A stretch of 64,000 bases of DNA. It comes from Hymenopus coronatus (taxonomy: Eukaryota; Arthropoda; Insecta; Mantodea; Hymenopodidae). Below the pieces are notes generated by a model, which worked only from the letters and a program-made list of their open reading frames with translations, was not told the DNA's origin and ran no database searches. A program made the position numbers and the translations under genes. The stretch is taken from the NCBI GenBank assembly GCA_030762935.1, contig CM060900.1, positions 440,298,259 through 440,362,258 on the forward strand. Direction: 5' to 3'. Below, piece after piece: positions 31,477 to 43,011 of this stretch. Numbering within the stretch: position 1 is the stretch's first letter; the number at the start of each line of letters is the position of its first letter.

Positions 31477-31560
31477 AATTGGTTCACATTGCTTCTTAAT
31501 TGCTTTTTGGTCTGTTTCTTTTAGGTGGCTTTTACTGGCATGCTATACACCATATATTTT

Positions 31561-32262
31561 GATACTGTGAAATGAAGACATTTATACTGTATAGAATGTT
31601 ATATCAAAATTATTTAATTTGTCAAAGCACAGCTTTAATCTTGTTAGTGTTTAGTAATTCAAGCAAAACTTTTGTCTTTGTTTGCGTCTCTTCCACTCGG
31701 CTGACCAATGAGTGACGGACCAACAGCACTGTCTGTTTTGCACATGGCACACCAGGAAAGCAACTATCAGAATTTGGAAGTAATGTTAATTCAAATATTA
31801 GTTCAAATCACTGGAATATGAATAAAGCCTGTTTTATAAATTGTCTGGCTAATCTTCCCACTTATAGTGAAAGCAAACCATAGGTTCCTACCAAACATTC
31901 TTTCTTTCACCCAACATAAGGATCTACTTTTTGCCTATTGATTTTTTTAAACATGTTTTAAACCACAAGTTTTGGGTTCTAATTTTTGCAAGAAAAATTT
32001 CTACTGTAACAAATTGAATTCATTCCCTCATTTCATTAGTAAATTAAATATAAAATTATTTTATCTCATCACAAAATTTATGGTTTTGGGATATTCAAAT
32101 CCGTGCCAGGGATACAAGTTTCAAAATGAAGTTCTCTTGGGGAGGGGAGAGGTGGGGGAAGGCAGGCCTCTGAAAAATTGGCAAATAATATATAACTGTA
32201 GAATGATTTGATTATCATTTCTTGGAATATATTCATGTTAAAACAACTTGCTATCTTTGCAG
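31561..32262. other. Intron sequence before HELLS exon
   Basis: Nothing was recognised except the acceptor CTATCTTTGCAG ending at 32262. Confidence 0.5.
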
Positions 32263-32497
32263 CTTTGAAAAGAGTAAAGAAGACATTGCTGAGGCAGACA
32301 AAAATTATAGAATTATATTAAAGATGCAAAATCCAATGATGCAGCTACGCAAAATTGTAAACCATCCCTATCTGGTACATTATCCTGTTCTTCCGGGAAC
32401 AGAGAAACTGAAAGTAGATGAAGACATTGTCAACAAATCTGGGAAACTCCTATTACTGGATGCAATGTTGCCAAAGCTTAAGGAGAGAGGCCACAAG
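32263..32497 (+). CDS. HELLS: HELLS exon: bridge into the second ATPase lobe
   Basis: The acceptor ends at 32262 and the donor GTAAGT starts at 32498. The first base completes the split Ser codon of the previous exon, and the exon ends in phase 0. It encodes 78 residues, with FEKSKEDIAEADKNYRIILK, then QNPMMQLRKIVNHPYLVHYP (compare LRKCCNHPYLIEYP in human HELLS), then LPGTEKLKVDEDIVNKSGK and LLLLDAMLPKLKERGHK. The NHPYL block and the GK-LD-LP-L series are typical of the start of the SNF2 helicase C lobe. Confidence 0.95.
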
Positions 32498-32999
32498 GTA
32501 AGTGACACATGTGTACATAATTCTATATTATTTTTGTCATTTATGTACTTCATCTTTATTGTAGCCTTCTTATGGAGGAAGTTCTAACAAATAAATAAAA
32601 AGAAAATTTGTAAGTTTGTGATAAGAATATTTCCATTGGTTTTCATTGACTTTTCTTATCAAGAAGTATTTTGTTACATATACAAAATTAGCACACTGGG
32701 TTATACAAGGTAGGGGAATGGGAGGAGAGAGGGAGTGTGTGCGCATGCATGCAGAGTAAAATCAATGAATTAAAACATTTAGTAGTTTCCAAGGATAGAA
32801 CTGGCATAAAAAAAGTATACAAACCATGCTTGCAAATGTCATGAAATTACTGATAATGTATAGTGATAGCTGTTTTAGTTCTATTTTCTAGTGACAAATC
32901 CTTCTCTGACTTGATCATTAAATTCATTGTACCTAACCAAACATGCTAAAATATTGGCAATTTGTGGAACTGTTTTGTTAGGCAGTAATTCTCATTTTT

Positions 33000-33838
33000 A
33001 ATTTCTCTACATGTACTAAGTACATAGTGTATAGAGAAGGTATTTTATTGCACCCAAAAATTTGATGCCGAGATTTTACTGGAAATACAAGTTTTGAAAC
33101 ACCCTTAATTCAAAAAGGCATTTTTAGAAAAATGTCTGTGTGGTGTGTGTCTGGGCAGCATAGCTCAAAAACGAAAAGACCATTAAAACCAAACTTGGTA
33201 TTTAAGATTGGTATCTTCCAAGGATGCTACACAAATCACCCTTTAGATGAAAATGATTTATAAAATTTTGATTTTCTCAAAAATGGCTCTTAACAATTTT
33301 GATTAAAATCTCTTATATTTAAAATATTTACATGACAAATAAAATGCATATCTTGAATTTTCTGGGAATAGCCTTTGAAGACCTCATTATTCTGGATGAA
33401 TTTTGCCTTATTTTGCTTAACTGCTAAACCGTAAGAGTTAAACATGGTACACAAAACAATGTAGATCTCGTCAAAACACACAATTTATGTCATTTACGTT
33501 TTTGTTATGGAGGTAACCATTTCCAAGATATTCCTTGTTATTGGCTTCAGTTGTAAAGTACTTATACTTTTCTCAGATAAGAAGTGCCCATTTTTCTTTT
33601 GTTCTACTCCTGGCAGCAAAGAAGTAATTTACAATACATAATGGCAGTTTTTAAACCTTTTACTATCACTTTAGCCTAATGCATTCCCTTAGTTCCCTAC
33701 CACTTATAAGGAAATAATTAATAAGAACATTCTGCTAATGTTTATCTCCATTAGCATTGTGTAGAAAGAAGAATAATCTTTTGTAAGTAGGTTAGAGAGC
33801 AGCTTGAAAGTCATGTGAGCTTAACACATCAGATATTT
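33000..33838 (+). repeat. Dispersed repeat family A, copy 6 (longest)
   Basis: This is the most complete copy, about 840 bp. It runs from ACATAGTGTATAGAGAAGG and CACCCAAAAATTTGATGCC through CCAAACTTGGTATTTAAG, TTCTCAAAAATGGCTCTTAA, AAATAAAATGCATATCTTG, CTGGGAATAGCCTTTGAAG and TTCCAAGATATTCCTTG to a tail near TCATGTGAGCTTAACACATC. It is in gene orientation. It has no inverted repeats at the ends. Confidence 0.8.
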
Positions 33839-33839
33839 T

Positions 33840-34995
33840 TCTATAAAATGACTGTTAGCCATATGAGAATAATGGTTACAAACAGAAGTTTGGGTTCACT
33901 ATTTAGGAATGAAAACATTGTTTGTAGTCAGTGTTATGCTAATTTTAAATACCAGTCCACAGGACTATGTTTACCCAAAATGGATCAGCAACATGTTTTA
34001 ATTGTTACCACTTCTGGAGAGAACAGTGTGTGTGTATGACCTGTGCAAAATTAACCCTTTGTCACAATAAGCTAATGGTCACAGTTTCAGAAATCTGAAG
34101 ATATGCCTTCCCAAACCTAATTCCTTTTTCTTTTCATGCAACATAGGAAAACTCCTTTAAACTGCTAATAATTAAAAGAGGAGGAATGTATTAAATGGAA
34201 CCAAAAATTGATTTTCTAAAAATAAAATATATGGGCTGGGGCATAAGTCATAGCCACTATTTTATTTTTTGATGAACTGTTATCGGAGCACAAAATCTGT
34301 GTGTTGCGGGGAAGAGAGACAGTGCTAATATGTGTTAACATCAGATGGTGCTGGAATGGCCTGTAGTAGCACAGTGAGATGTGAAATCTGTTGTCCAGCA
34401 ACCACCATGCCAGATGAGTATAACTCATATTGGATAGCATTCATACATAAAATCAGTCATTGATTTTCTAGGAGAAAACTGAGAGAATGTTGCAGGGAAT
34501 TGGTGTGAGCTGTTACATTTGTGAGGTGGGTAGGTAAAGCAAAGTATGTCAGGTGGCTACTGCATCATTAGGAATGAGAAGAATTGGAACACCCACCATA
34601 CTAATCGGTCTCCATGTGAAGTCGAGATCTCATAGGTAAGGTAAAAGAACCATTACGAGGTAGGCAGTTTGGAGCACATGAGGATATTGGAAATGCTGTT
34701 GAATTATAAATGACCAGATTTTCACATGGGAGGAAATTAGTGAGAGCAGATGGTATTCAGCACCTCCCATACAATTGATAGCTTGTTGTAACTATTGCAT
34801 GGGATGAATTTGAGGGCATTTAGAGCACATATGTAAGCTGTGCTTAGCTGTAATGAGCGTGAAACATGAAACCAAAGATGCCATATCAACTACCTTAAAT
34901 GTTATGTGAAGTACAAACTTAGGTCTTCACTGTCTATACTGTTCATAACCTCTCCTATCACGTGTATATATTTCACATTATCCAAAAACAAACAC
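33840..34995. other. Non-coding intron stretch
   Basis: A possible very old mariner-like relic starts near 34233 (GGGCTGGGGCATAAGTCATA resembles a mariner end), but no transposase or matching right end could be seen. Nothing else was recognised. Confidence 0.35.
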
Positions 34996-35006
34996 ACGCA
35001 CCACTC

Positions 35007-35041
<35 letters not shown>

Positions 35042-35107
35042 TTCCCCTCTCTCCATTCCCCTCTATCCTCCATCTCTCCCCCTCTCACTCTCCATCCCCC
35101 TCCCCCA

Positions 35108-35157
<50 letters not shown>
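34996..35157. repeat. CT-rich microsatellite
   Basis: Two long (CT)n runs (about 35008-35040 and 35111-35154) flank a CCCTCT-type pyrimidine stretch. The plus strand is almost purely C and T. Confidence 0.95.
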
Positions 35158-35158
<1 letters not shown>

Positions 35159-35159
35159 G

Positions 35160-38100
35160 TTCTCACAAAGTAAAAAAGTTACCATGACTTACGTCACAAC
35201 CCTTGTATTTAGCCTTAAAATATAAAAGGGAAAGAAAAGGATTTGTCACTTGAGGTGTATAAATTATATGAAGACAAGAATTATGCAAGTAAATATTAAT
35301 TAAAGCTCTAAAGGCACTATAAAGAAAGTAAAGTAATTTAAAAAAACTTGGCAAAAGCATGATTGAAAAACCATAATTACCACAGACTGTAATGATTAAT
35401 TCTTTTGAATGCAGTTGTGATTTACATTGTCACATTTGGCTGCCTCGTTGCTGTTTGTGGAGAAAATCTCATTGAGGAAGAAGTAATAGCAGTTAAAGTA
35501 ACATCAGTATATCCTTGTTTATTTTCAGTAACCAACATACATAAAACTAAGTTAGTACAAGGAAAAAAAAAACAAAACAAAAAAAAAACAGCAAAATAAT
35601 ATGTAAAAGAGAAGAGGAAGAAGAAAAGGGGTACTTTGTCTGCAAGAGGACTACAGTCAAGAGAAAGGATCACTTCAGATATCTGAAATCATAGCATTAT
35701 ACTCGCAAAAGCTGTCAGTGCCCTGCATTGTAGCACTTATATCACAGTTACAGAGCTCATTGCATTCATTCCAATCAGGGTAGAAATATATTATGTCAAT
35801 AATAAGTAATAAATAATATAGTATTTTCTGAAAGTCTCTCTGCCATCATCTGAGGAAAATAATTTTTTTTTTCAGTGCAGTTGTTGCATTAATGGTTTTT
35901 TATTTTTGCAGAGAGTTTTAATGCATTGGTAAGTGTGAAATTGGGGTAGCACTTTCAGGGAAAAATGAAAGCACTCTGGAGTTTTACTATAAAAAGAAAT
36001 AATACTATTCTTCATTATAGTGTTCTGTGGGTTCATGTTGCATAAGCATATATGTACAAATACAGATTTTGTATTTGTTACACAAAACACACAACTATAT
36101 ACAGAATGCACAATACAATGCTTTCTAAACTTCTAGGTATGACTCCAAAAACACACTCTGGAAAGACAGTTAGCTCCATGTACTTGTAAGTTAAATAACA
36201 TTTGAAATAGCAAATTCCTACTCAATTTTCAGGAAGCCACATTTGTTAAAAGTGGTTACAAATCACCCTGTGGACAAAAGTACAGACATGTTTAATATGT
36301 CCAGTCATGAATATTTATAAGTGTAAACTGTCACATGCACACAAAATATCAAATGATTACAAATTTATAATTGGATGGAAGCATTCAATTAGACATTAAG
36401 TTAATGCAAATGTGCTTCCTATAGTGGTTTAAAACTTAGTGACTGAAATAAAATCCCAGACCAATACAATAGTTGCTAAACTGTGTTCTTTATACTGGTA
36501 AAAGCAAACTGTTTCCTTTTTGATAATTCTGGCAAGGTTGACAACATAATTTTCACGAATCATCAATTGCTGTGAATGATGTTTGTATGAGGTACTGGTG
36601 GCAGTTTACAGTCCGTATGTCGGGCAGGTAAACTAAATTGAAATTATCATAGGGCTATATTATAGTGAGCCTCTCTCTCAGATTTTACTCCTTTTACATT
36701 GGAGTACACTCACAAAATCTGTGGATGTTACCGTTCAGTATTTATTTCTCTGTGTTAGCTATGTTTGAGCACCATAGAACTATGTTTTTAATTTGATATA
36801 TTGAATTCTTTTGTGTTATTTTACATCAATACACAACAAATAGTTTTATGAAGATATATGTGATAAATATTAGTGTATTATTTTTGGTCTGAGGCTGTTA
36901 CTGTTATACTGTAATATAATGCAGATCAAAATGTAAAGTTTTCAACCATGTGACTATAGTGCTTTTGCATTTGTGCAAGCAAAATACCTGTAATTATTTA
37001 TTTGGCTGTGTTATTGCTTCATGATCAACATCTGAGTAATGTGTGTTCTCTATGTTTTTGTTATTTTATGAGGCCATCTCTTATAATTGTTGAGAAAGAT
37101 ATAGATGATCTCATGAGCTTTTGTAGGGATTTCCTGTGAAATGGGATGGTTTCAATTCTGAGCAAATAGCAATTTTCATCTTGTGTCAAAAGTTAATCTG
37201 TGGTAAGTTTGGTCTAAATCAGTGCAACAGTATAGAAATCTATAAGTAACACAGACACACACTCTCTCCCTAACATTCTTGCTCTCCCACTCACTCCTCT
37301 TTTATATAGAGAGGGAATATATTTGTATCACTGTTTGAGGGTGATAGGATGATTCAGTATTTGCAGGTTTTTTTTTTTCCAGTCTTCTCTAAAGTGAAAT
37401 TTTCACAATGTTTTAGAAGTATTACTCCCTATCTCAGAGACTCAGTTACTGTTTATATAACAGGTCACACGGTTTACCCTTCTCTGTCCTTTGCCCTGCT
37501 GGATTATAGGTGGTGCAATGTGAGAGAAGAATATCAATCACACTGAAACCTTAACCTATACAACCATATGTTTTTGTTTTCATAAAACATTAACTGTATT
37601 AAAATTTAGTTTTATTGGAAAAATGTACATTCAAACTAAGATGTAAGCATTTGCACTTCTATTCTTTAAACTACAAAATCATCCTCATTGCTCTTACAAA
37701 GATTATAATTTAAAATAAACCTCAACACTTGAAAAATCTTCAAATTAGGAATTAAGAGAACCTGTGTCTCAGATTCTGTGATACACTGCAATGAGCAGTG
37801 TTTTGGACGCCAATTTAGAAATAACTGATACAGTCCCTTGCATCCATGCCAAATTCCCCATTGGTGGCATACATTAAATGAATATTGCTAATTCAGCATA
37901 TGTAAAGCCATTCATTGTGCAAGGGAAAGTTTATGACTGAAATGGTCGCTCGTTTACTCAGTCATGTGAATGTAGGTCAGCAGCTTGCAAGTTGCATTTA
38001 ACACAGGAGCTGGCCATTCTGTGGTGTATGTAAACATAAGATGACTGGATTATATGCATTGTTCTCTACAAAATATAAAATACCTCCAACCCTATATATC

Positions 38101-38531
38101 ATGATATGCAAAATTGATATTTAATTATAACTGCAACTAGTAGAACTGAATTTAGCATTGAAAATGGTTAAACAGGTAGCAAATTAAAGTGGTGTTAAAA
38201 CAGCCTAGTCATACTGATGTGCCTTTCTCGTTATAATGGTGATAAGAGGATGGTAGTGATTGTTTTTGTCATCAGCAAGTATAAAAGTCATTATATCAAA
38301 ATTGACAAGTATACAACAAAATTAATGTAAGATGTGTGTTGGCGGTTGTAAATAATTCAAAATAAATCTTCAACCTGCAGTGCATGTTTGTACTGCAAAC
38401 TATCTTGTGAAAATGCACAAGAACTTAAATACAAGAGATTCAGTATACTCCTCATAAATGTAAAATTAAAATTCATCATATGCTTAAATCAACATTTTTT
38501 TTTATGTTGCTTCACTGTTGCTCTTTTTCAG
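35160..38531. other. AT-rich intron sequence
   Basis: No exon, RNA gene or transposon fragment was recognised in 3.4 kb. The ORFs are short and unsupported. The right end provides the acceptor CTCTTTTTCAG at 38531. Confidence 0.45.
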
Positions 38532-38768
38532 GTTCTGCTTTTCTCCACCTTTACAGTGCTACTGGATTTAATAGAAGAGTATCTCTTGATGCGCAAATAT
38601 GAATATGCTCGTTTGGATGGAAGTGTCCTGTTAGAGGACAGACAAAAAAGTATTGAGAAGTTCAACACTGATCCAAACATGTTTATATTTATTATATCAA
38701 CTCGTGCAGGTGGTCTTGGTATCAACCTCAAAGCAGCAGACACTGTTATTATATATGACAGTGATTGG
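38532..38768 (+). CDS. HELLS: HELLS exon: helicase C core, motifs IV-V
   Basis: The acceptor is CTTTTTCAG (ending 38531) and the donor is GTAAGT (38769). The exon has 79 codons, phase 0 at both ends. It encodes [60 protein letters not shown] and [21 protein letters not shown] and [11 protein letters not shown] are motifs IV/IVa and V of SNF2 ATPases, which contact DNA and couple ATP hydrolysis to translocation. The match to human HELLS ([20 protein letters not shown]) is close. The arginine of motif V is intact. Confidence 0.97.
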
Positions 38769-39121
38769 GTAAGTAATTGAGAGTTGTCATGCTATTCACA
38801 AGAAGATAGACCTGTTGTGTAAAATATTTAAATTGCTTACAGTATAAATACCCAAAGCACATTCAATACCATCTGTGCCTACTATGTGCCTGGTACATGT
38901 AGAGAAAGTAATAAAAAGAAGATAGCTATGGATTAAAATGCTTTAATTTACTGCTGTGTTTAAAACAAGTAATTAGTTTGCTGGAAGCTATGAAACAAAA
39001 TGATAGTTTACATGGCAATAATAAATAATAATGGTAGTAGTATTTTGTCCCATCAAGGGCAAAGACCTCCTGCTAGAGGGTAGCTCTAGTTCACTAATGT
39101 GATGAGTTAATCTGTGCTAGG

Positions 39122-39179
<58 letters not shown>

Positions 39180-39720
39180 GCAATGTGTTTGTTATGGACT
39201 GTCTCTTTCACATTAATGCATTTAGTTGTCTTGAACTTCTTCCACTCTGTAGTACACACTACACTTGACACAAGTTTTGCTTGACTACATTGTGTTTTAA
39301 CTACTGGTACACACTTCAATACTCCCACTGTGAGTTGCCCTGTTGAAATGTGTGTAAATTGACATTTTGGAGTCTACTTGCAATTGATCTCTTATGTTCC
39401 TCTCTCCCTTGCTATTCTGGACCACTGTTGATTTGTGTGTGTTATGTTTAAGTGTGCCCATTTCTAACTTGGTCTGCCTCTGTGCCACATTCCTGTATGT
39501 GGATACCACATGGTGGCTGTGTACATCTGTGTGATGTGCCCTCCCTATTTCCACTCATTTGGTGTCTGATGTTTGTTGATGACCTTTAGAACAACTCAGA
39601 AACTCTCTCCATGTTCCTAGAATTTTCCATTTCATCTTCCTCCAGCACACCTGAGTGTGTTCATTTTTAAGTTGTTGACCATTCATGACACCCAATAATG
39701 GTGTTGGCTAGGGACAGGTT
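38769..39720. other. Intron sequence with a (TA)n tract
   Basis: Apart from the (AT)25 tract at about 39127-39176, nothing was recognised. The 85-codon minus ORF at 39297-39554 has no known motif. Confidence 0.45.
39127..39176. repeat. (TA)n microsatellite
   Basis: About 25 uninterrupted AT/TA units. Confidence 0.97.
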
Positions 39721-39723
39721 TCT

Positions 39724-39783
39724 AGATTAGATTACATTAGATTAGAAAGCATTCTACATTAGATTAGAAAGCATTCTGTAGGT
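39724..39783. repeat. Short tandem repeat of ACATTAGATTAGAAAGCATTCT type
   Basis: A unit of about 22 bp is repeated just over two times, with a leading ATTAGATTAC copy. Such tails occur at the 3' ends of some LINEs on the opposite strand. No LINE coding region could be confirmed next to it. Confidence 0.7.
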
Positions 39784-40800
39784 TCGTTTAGGCCAGGGAG
39801 CCACTGAACATAGAACTTGTCAAGGCATATACATGTTTACATATGTTTATATACTATGGGAAAAAAACAATGTATACAGCTCTAGTGCTAAAAGCATGTG
39901 TTACAGAAACAACAGAATAGACATATAATCACATCATTTGCTTTTGAGTATGCCACTGCACTATACTTAATGTGCTGTTTAAAAACTTTTTTTTTTTTTT
40001 TTTTGCACATAAAAACAAAGGGTATCAAATATTAGTGTTAAAATGTATAAATAAATATAATTTCATTATAAGTAACACTGATGTAATGTCAAATGATAGT
40101 TTTCTAATTATAGACATAATAGTTACAAGTAATTATATAAAACCAAAATATGATTATTGTATTATGTACTCTTCATAAATGTCAACAAATTACAATACAC
40201 ATTTACAAATATGTTTAAGAATTTCCGATGCAAAAATTCACAATTATGTACTAGAGTGTAAAATCAAAGCATCAGGCTTTTCTTTTGTCATTGCTAAATA
40301 CTACAAAATTCATTTGACACATTCATGCAAGTCAAAGTATACATCAGTTTAATTTTAATATAAGTTTCTCTAGTTTCTCAAATTTAAATCTTTTGTTTAG
40401 TGACTGATCTAGAAGTATGAAGTTAATATTCTTAATCTGAATTTGTTTTCTGATCTGTCTTTGAAGGACATTAGTTCTATGTATGTATATTCTGTTACAT
40501 TTGGTAGTGTCATGTACATATGTCATACGCATATATTTTTTTAAAAAAATCAATTTCATAAAGTTTGGGGTAACCATTACTTTTATGTAAACCACATTTA
40601 TAAGTTGTACGGTATGCTGCAAAATCTGTAAGTTGGATTTCAATACTGTGAATTTACAGCACTGCATTAGTAGCGCCAATTTTTCCCATTGAACATAGCT
40701 TAACCCTTTTGATATGGGCATTATATGACGTCCTGTGCATGTTGTTACCTTTTTAGCAATGAATAACATTGGATAACTGCATTAAATAATGCAAACCTTG
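39784..40800. other. Intron sequence with a 141-codon minus ORF of unknown origin
   Basis: A minus-strand ORF (40769-40344) of 141 codons is rich in Lys and Ile. I see no conserved motif that I can name. It may be part of a decayed transposon. No other feature was seen. Confidence 0.3.
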
Positions 40801-40809
40801 ATGTCTGAA

Positions 40810-40985
40810 TTTATGGCCATGCAGTCTAAAGTGCGATAGAAGTGGCTCACCTATCAAGCCAAGGATCCCAGGATCGATTCCATTCAAAATAAACTGGAAA
40901 AGGACAGGGAGAGCCCAACTAAAGGAATCAGTGTGATGGCATGTTTTGATGCTGACAGGTTTTGATTGAATGCACAAACATACGA
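40810..40985 (+). repeat. tRNA-derived SINE-like sequence
   Basis: The plus strand shows TGGCCATGCAGTCTAAAG as box A-like (40813-40830) and CCAGGATCGATTCC as box B-like (about 40868-40881), followed by an unrecognised body. A second 5' fragment of the same head, TGGCCATGTGGTCTAAGC, lies at about 41080-41097. Confidence 0.5.
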
Positions 40986-40999
40986 TTTACCATTTTTTT

Positions 41000-42424
41000 T
41001 TATAAAGAAAAAATTCACTTCATACCATCAAGCAGCATTATAAGATCAGATAGTACTGCAATTATAATGTATCCAAATGGCCATGTGGTCTAAGCTATCA
41101 CAATTCATAAGGAACAGACACACACTCTTCGACTTTCAGTTTCCAACAGGCTCAGTAAACAATTTGGAAGAATGATATAGGTAAGGGACTCCTAGTCATT
41201 GCAATAGCCCTCGATCTGATGTTATTTACGTAGTAGAAAGAAACAGTGGATTTTACATTCAAATCAAACTGAATACTTTTATCTATGGCTTTTTTAGTAC
41301 AGAAAGTGGACTACAGTATTTTTTAATACCTTGAGTAAAAGTATTGTTAAGTATTTAGTGGTGGTATGGTCTCCATCATGGTATTTGCTGCTCTACAATC
41401 TTTAATGACTGTTATGATACTTGCTGAATTACACGCTCTGGATTTGGTTGTGTGAAGTTGGCTACTGCATGCACATGCTTTTCTCCCCACCACCTAACTC
41501 TCGGCAACTTATCTTATCTCATTGACATTTGGAGAAGGAACTGCTTGTTAAGGCTGTTGGCAGAAGAGCATTGCTTAATTGCTGCCCTGATCAGCTCTCT
41601 ATGGTCACATGGAGAAGCATGCCATGTTCTAGATTGGTGAGATCGCTTCCCATTCTTTCTTTGTAATCTTGATTCAGCTTGATTAGCAATGGGGTTTTTT
41701 GATATATCTTTTGTGTGAGCTTAAATTCATTTATATTTCCCATATTGATGTTAACTATTTTGTGCTTTGGTGAACACGTGCTCCTGCTAGCTTTTGAGTT
41801 GAATGGGCAAGTACTTTGCCTGTAAGGATCAGTCAGAACATGCTGTTGTGTTCTGGAAACCTGGGTTTACTTTAGTCTTGTCCCAGGTTAATGAATTTAT
41901 TATTTTTGGGGAATATTATCTTGTTGATACTTTGATGAGAGGATGAGAGAGAGGGAGAGGAGGAGAGAGAGGGAGAGAATATGAGAATTTGATATATTTT
42001 TTCAGAGTATTTTTATAATATATACTCTGTTTTGAGAGTTATTGCTGTTACAGGTTTTATGGGCAAATAGATTCAAGATTTAATGTAATTGTTTAAGATT
42101 ACTGGTGCTAGACTTTTCTAAACTCTGCAAGATTTATTTTTATTTAATTATGTTAAGTATCACTGTATGCAGGTTTTAATTACATATTATTGCCTCTAGA
42201 TTTGCTAAAGCCTGCAAGAATTGTTAATTATATTTCATATCACGATACAGTCCATTCATATTTTTAACTAGAGCTTGAAGGTGGGGGAAGAGTTGCTACT
42301 TGCTGCACAAACCTGTCCTCTCCTCCCTTACCCCACCTGTTGGCTGAATATACTGTATCCAAAATTACCAGTACTTCACTATCAATTGAGCAAGTATTGT
42401 TACAGTGTGTTAAACAAGTTGTAT
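41000..42424. other. Intron sequence
   Basis: It contains the small tRNA-like head at about 41080 and a GA-rich run (41937-41985). Nothing else was recognised. Confidence 0.45.
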
Positions 42425-43011
42425 TGTAAAAAAAATAACTGTTCTCCAATAAAGCTCTCTTTTTTCCATAAACTGATTACAATCAAAATCTGCTCACAAT
42501 AAATGTCTTACTTCAATACTTTGTAACAATCCTATCTTATAGTTTCTTTTCATCGTTCGCTGCCGCAACGATTACTGCTCGCTCCAAGTTTCCAGTCGAA
42601 ACTTAACTGTGCATGCAATACATTCCCAATGAAAACTGAATTGTGCACACTTTGCTCCCTTTTTATACTTCTCAGTTATGTGGCTGGAAACTTCAAGAAG
42701 CAGTTGCACATGCCAACCATCCTAAACTCAGGTGCAACAATGCGAGGCTTTGATGTCAAAGAACCTTCTGACCACACATGTGTTCACATGTACAGGTGTA
42801 ACAATCACACCTGCAATGTCAAAAGAACTTACCCCTGGCATTCGTGTTCACTAACACATAGGTTTAACCATGGGTGCCAACAATCAGTTATCGCCTGCAG
42901 TGTCTCAGCAGTAAAACTTAGTGTTAAACACTATAAAAAAAAATCAGTTATGAATTGCTAAGCAAGCCATTCACACATGTTTTGTGCTTATGATCGCAGG
43001 TCATAGTCACA
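42425..43011 (-). repeat. LTR of Gypsy element 1 (3' LTR on the element strand)
   Basis: It is 587 bp and aligns over its length with the right LTR after the nested LINE is taken out. The element-strand start is TGTGACTATGA, just after a purine-rich tract GAGGAGGGAGCAG (about 43012-43024), the likely polypurine primer site. A TATA-type motif, TATAAAAAGGGAG, is at about 42655-42668 on the minus strand. The two LTRs are strongly diverged, so the insertion is old. Confidence 0.8.

Larger units (their letters stand above)
29640..31560 (-). mobile_element. Penelope-like element E
   Basis: This element lies on the minus strand with RT and GIY-YIG endonuclease parts in the expected order (coding about 31480 to 29700). 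A pseudo-LTR-like 3' segment at 29640-29700 contains a decayed hammerhead-like motif. I could not find a matching repeat on the right, so the 5' end may be truncated near 31560. The coding frames are better preserved than in elements A to D. Confidence 0.85.

Noticed and set aside
34233..34870. Possible second mariner-like element starting GGGCTGGGGCATAAGTCATA
   Set aside because: No matching right end, no TA-flanked boundary and no readable transposase segment could be found.
34906..35225. Ser/Leu-rich ORFs at the CT-rich tract
   Set aside because: They are artefacts of the (CT)n repeat.
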